Part shown: one piece after another, positions 25,067 to 26,334 of the stretch | Layout: every line of letters begins with the position of its first letter | How positions within the stretch are numbered: the first letter of the stretch is position 1 | DNA from: Saprospiraceae bacterium | GTDB lineage: Bacteria > Bacteroidota > Bacteroidia > Chitinophagales > Saprospiraceae | NCBI GenBank assembly: GCA_016719855.1 | Contig: JADJYH010000092.1 | Location: forward strand, 1-26,334 | Direction: 5' to 3' | Length of the DNA: 26,334 bases | The notes under the pieces: generated by a model | Seen by the model: the letters and a program-made list of their open reading frames with translations, nothing else | The model's database searches: none | Told to the model about the DNA's origin: nothing | Position numbers and translations under genes: made by a program

Positions 25067-26334
25067 TTATTTCCTAAAAACAAGAGTTTTGACAGCCTGT
25101 TTGCCTTCGCTAGAAATTTGCAGAAAGTAAACACCGTCAAGTGGTTCATCAGTGGACAGCGATTGTCCAGTGGACACGTTCTCCCAATGCTTCACCATCC
25201 TGCCCTGACTGTCAGTCAATGTTAGTTGCATGTTTGTCAATAGGCTGTTTGACAACACCATAAATTGCCCGTTCGATAAGGTTGGGGCAATATTCACACT
25301 ATTGCAAAAGCTTCGTTGGTAGCCGTTTCCATGTCACGGTGACAGTGCCAGTAGCAGTGCTGGCCATTTCCATCTGTGATAGCGACGGTGTAATCTCCCG
25401 CAACAACATTCGATATAGTTGCCGCGTAGAAGGGGAGCATTGTCCCATAAATATTGGTAAGCAGGTGTACCACCAGTAACAGTGACAGCGGCAGAACCAT
25501 TGGCGTTGCTATAAGTAGCTGCCATGGAAGAAGTAGTGACAGAAAGGACGGTAGGCTGGAGTAAGCGTAACTGTGGAGTTTAATGTTGTACCCGTGGCAT
25601 CTGTAACAGTTACATTGTAGGTGCCAGCAGCCAAGTTGGTAGGGTTAGCACCTTGTGCCGTGGCTGGATTCCAAGTAATGGTATATGGGATACACCGCCA
25701 AGAATGTTAGAACGATCACCCCTCTGTTTCATCGCCGAAGCAGAAAATAAGTCAGTTATTCCAACATTTTTTTCAAGCGGCACAAAATTTAAGTCAACTT
25801 TATACATTTCGGTACCTTGTGGACCCGTGGCTGCAAAGAAGACTATATCTGGCAAGCTAATAAATTGATAAGGCCTGGAATCCTCAAAGCCTGGATTGAT
25901 ATTGCCGACTAATGCAGTGCCGTTTGCTGTGCCATCTGAATTCCAAACTTCAATGCCAGTGGAATTAGGCCCATCTGCACCAAACCATATTTTGTCTTCC
26001 ACAGCAGCAATATTTGTGGGGAGATAAAATGAACCAGAAGAACCCGGATATACATCCTTTACCAGATAGGTACCTGAACCCGTTCCATCACTGCGCCAAA
26101 GTTCCTGCCCATTGATGGCATCATCGTATTTGTAATAAAGTATATCATTCAAAACAGCGAAATTTTGGGGGGTAAAGCCACTTGCGCCTGGCCTGGCATC
26201 CAACACCATAAAGGTGCCAGTTTCAGTGCCATCGCTACGCCAAAGTTCAGTGCCATTTACGCCATCATCTGCGGAAAAATAAATGGCATTCCCAATTTTA
26301 ACAAGCCGTTTTTCAAACGTGTTGGGCTGGGTCT
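25067..26334 (-). CDS. ELWxxDGT/SprB-repeat T9SS cargo protein, 5' end outside window, several frameshifts
   Basis: From the right edge on the minus strand the frame carries ELWRSDGT followed by GTYLVKDVYPGSSGSFY and further copies (VWNSDGTANGTALVGNINPG), the ELWxxDGT repeat family of Bacteroidota secreted proteins. After GDRSNILGG the frame shifts near 25690. Coding continues as a SprB-type repeat (TITWNPATAQGANPTNLAAG), shifts again through a second SprB repeat (VTVTGGTPAYQYLWDN, then NVVAGDYTVAITDGNGQ), and ends with a T9SS-type tail (MQLTLTDSQGRMVKHW to TLVFRK, TAA at 25067). At least three frame changes lie between 25290 and 25700. The role is probably a secreted or surface-attached structural protein; function is unknown. 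Confidence 0.78.

Overview
The window looks like a piece of a Bacteroidota genome, probably a Saprospiria-like lineage. The reasons are four proteins ending in (or built like) type IX secretion (T9SS) cargo with SprB-type repeats, an EAD11 effector-associated domain, ELWxxDGT repeats, and a Bacteroidota-type promoter (TTTG, 19 nt, TAATTTTG). Taxonomy is an inference from these families. No rRNA, tRNA, CRISPR array, integrase or complete insertion sequence was seen.

Bases 1-5.7 kb are visibly AT-richer and full of frameshifts. Read across frames, they hold an unidentified protein (1-942) and then a row of small same-strand genes: a RibD-C/dihydrofolate-reductase-family protein, a small membrane protein, an ArsR repressor with an SRPBCC protein and a DUF1801 protein, and an Arr-type rifamycin ADP-ribosyltransferase. 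Each gene or gene set is followed by an imperfect palindrome (2677-2806, 3476-3677, 5080-5190, half copy 5704-5735). These share a GGGTTTGG- or GGTTTTGTGCAAAT-type left half and a TTAGC right end. The layout is that of an integron-like cassette array, although the core sites do not fit the canonical attC consensus.

Bases 5.9-16 kb carry exported proteins: a large SprB/HYR adhesin (9721 to 5966, minus), a divergently transcribed FadL-like outer-membrane protein (10252-11708), and a reprolysin-type zinc metalloprotease with P-domain and T9SS tail (16017 to 11804, minus). Bases 16.4-22 kb carry an unusual three-part protein, EAD11 + degenerate kinase + globin (17848 to 16367), downstream of a C25-like T9SS protein (21964 to 17939). 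Bases 22.3-26.3 kb carry a lipoprotein, a GNAT acetyltransferase, a cytoplasmic trypsin-like peptidase with zinc ribbon, and the 3' end of an ELWxxDGT/SprB T9SS protein that runs off the window.

Intergenic DNA is structured: a nested perfect palindrome (22139-22296), a hairpin cluster (9976-10109), and short period-7/8 arrays that run into the stop codons of neighbouring genes (11.8, 17.9, 23.2 and 23.8 kb). Many breaks look like single-base losses in short homopolymers and are densest at both ends of the window. Some apparent pseudogenes may therefore be sequencing or assembly errors.
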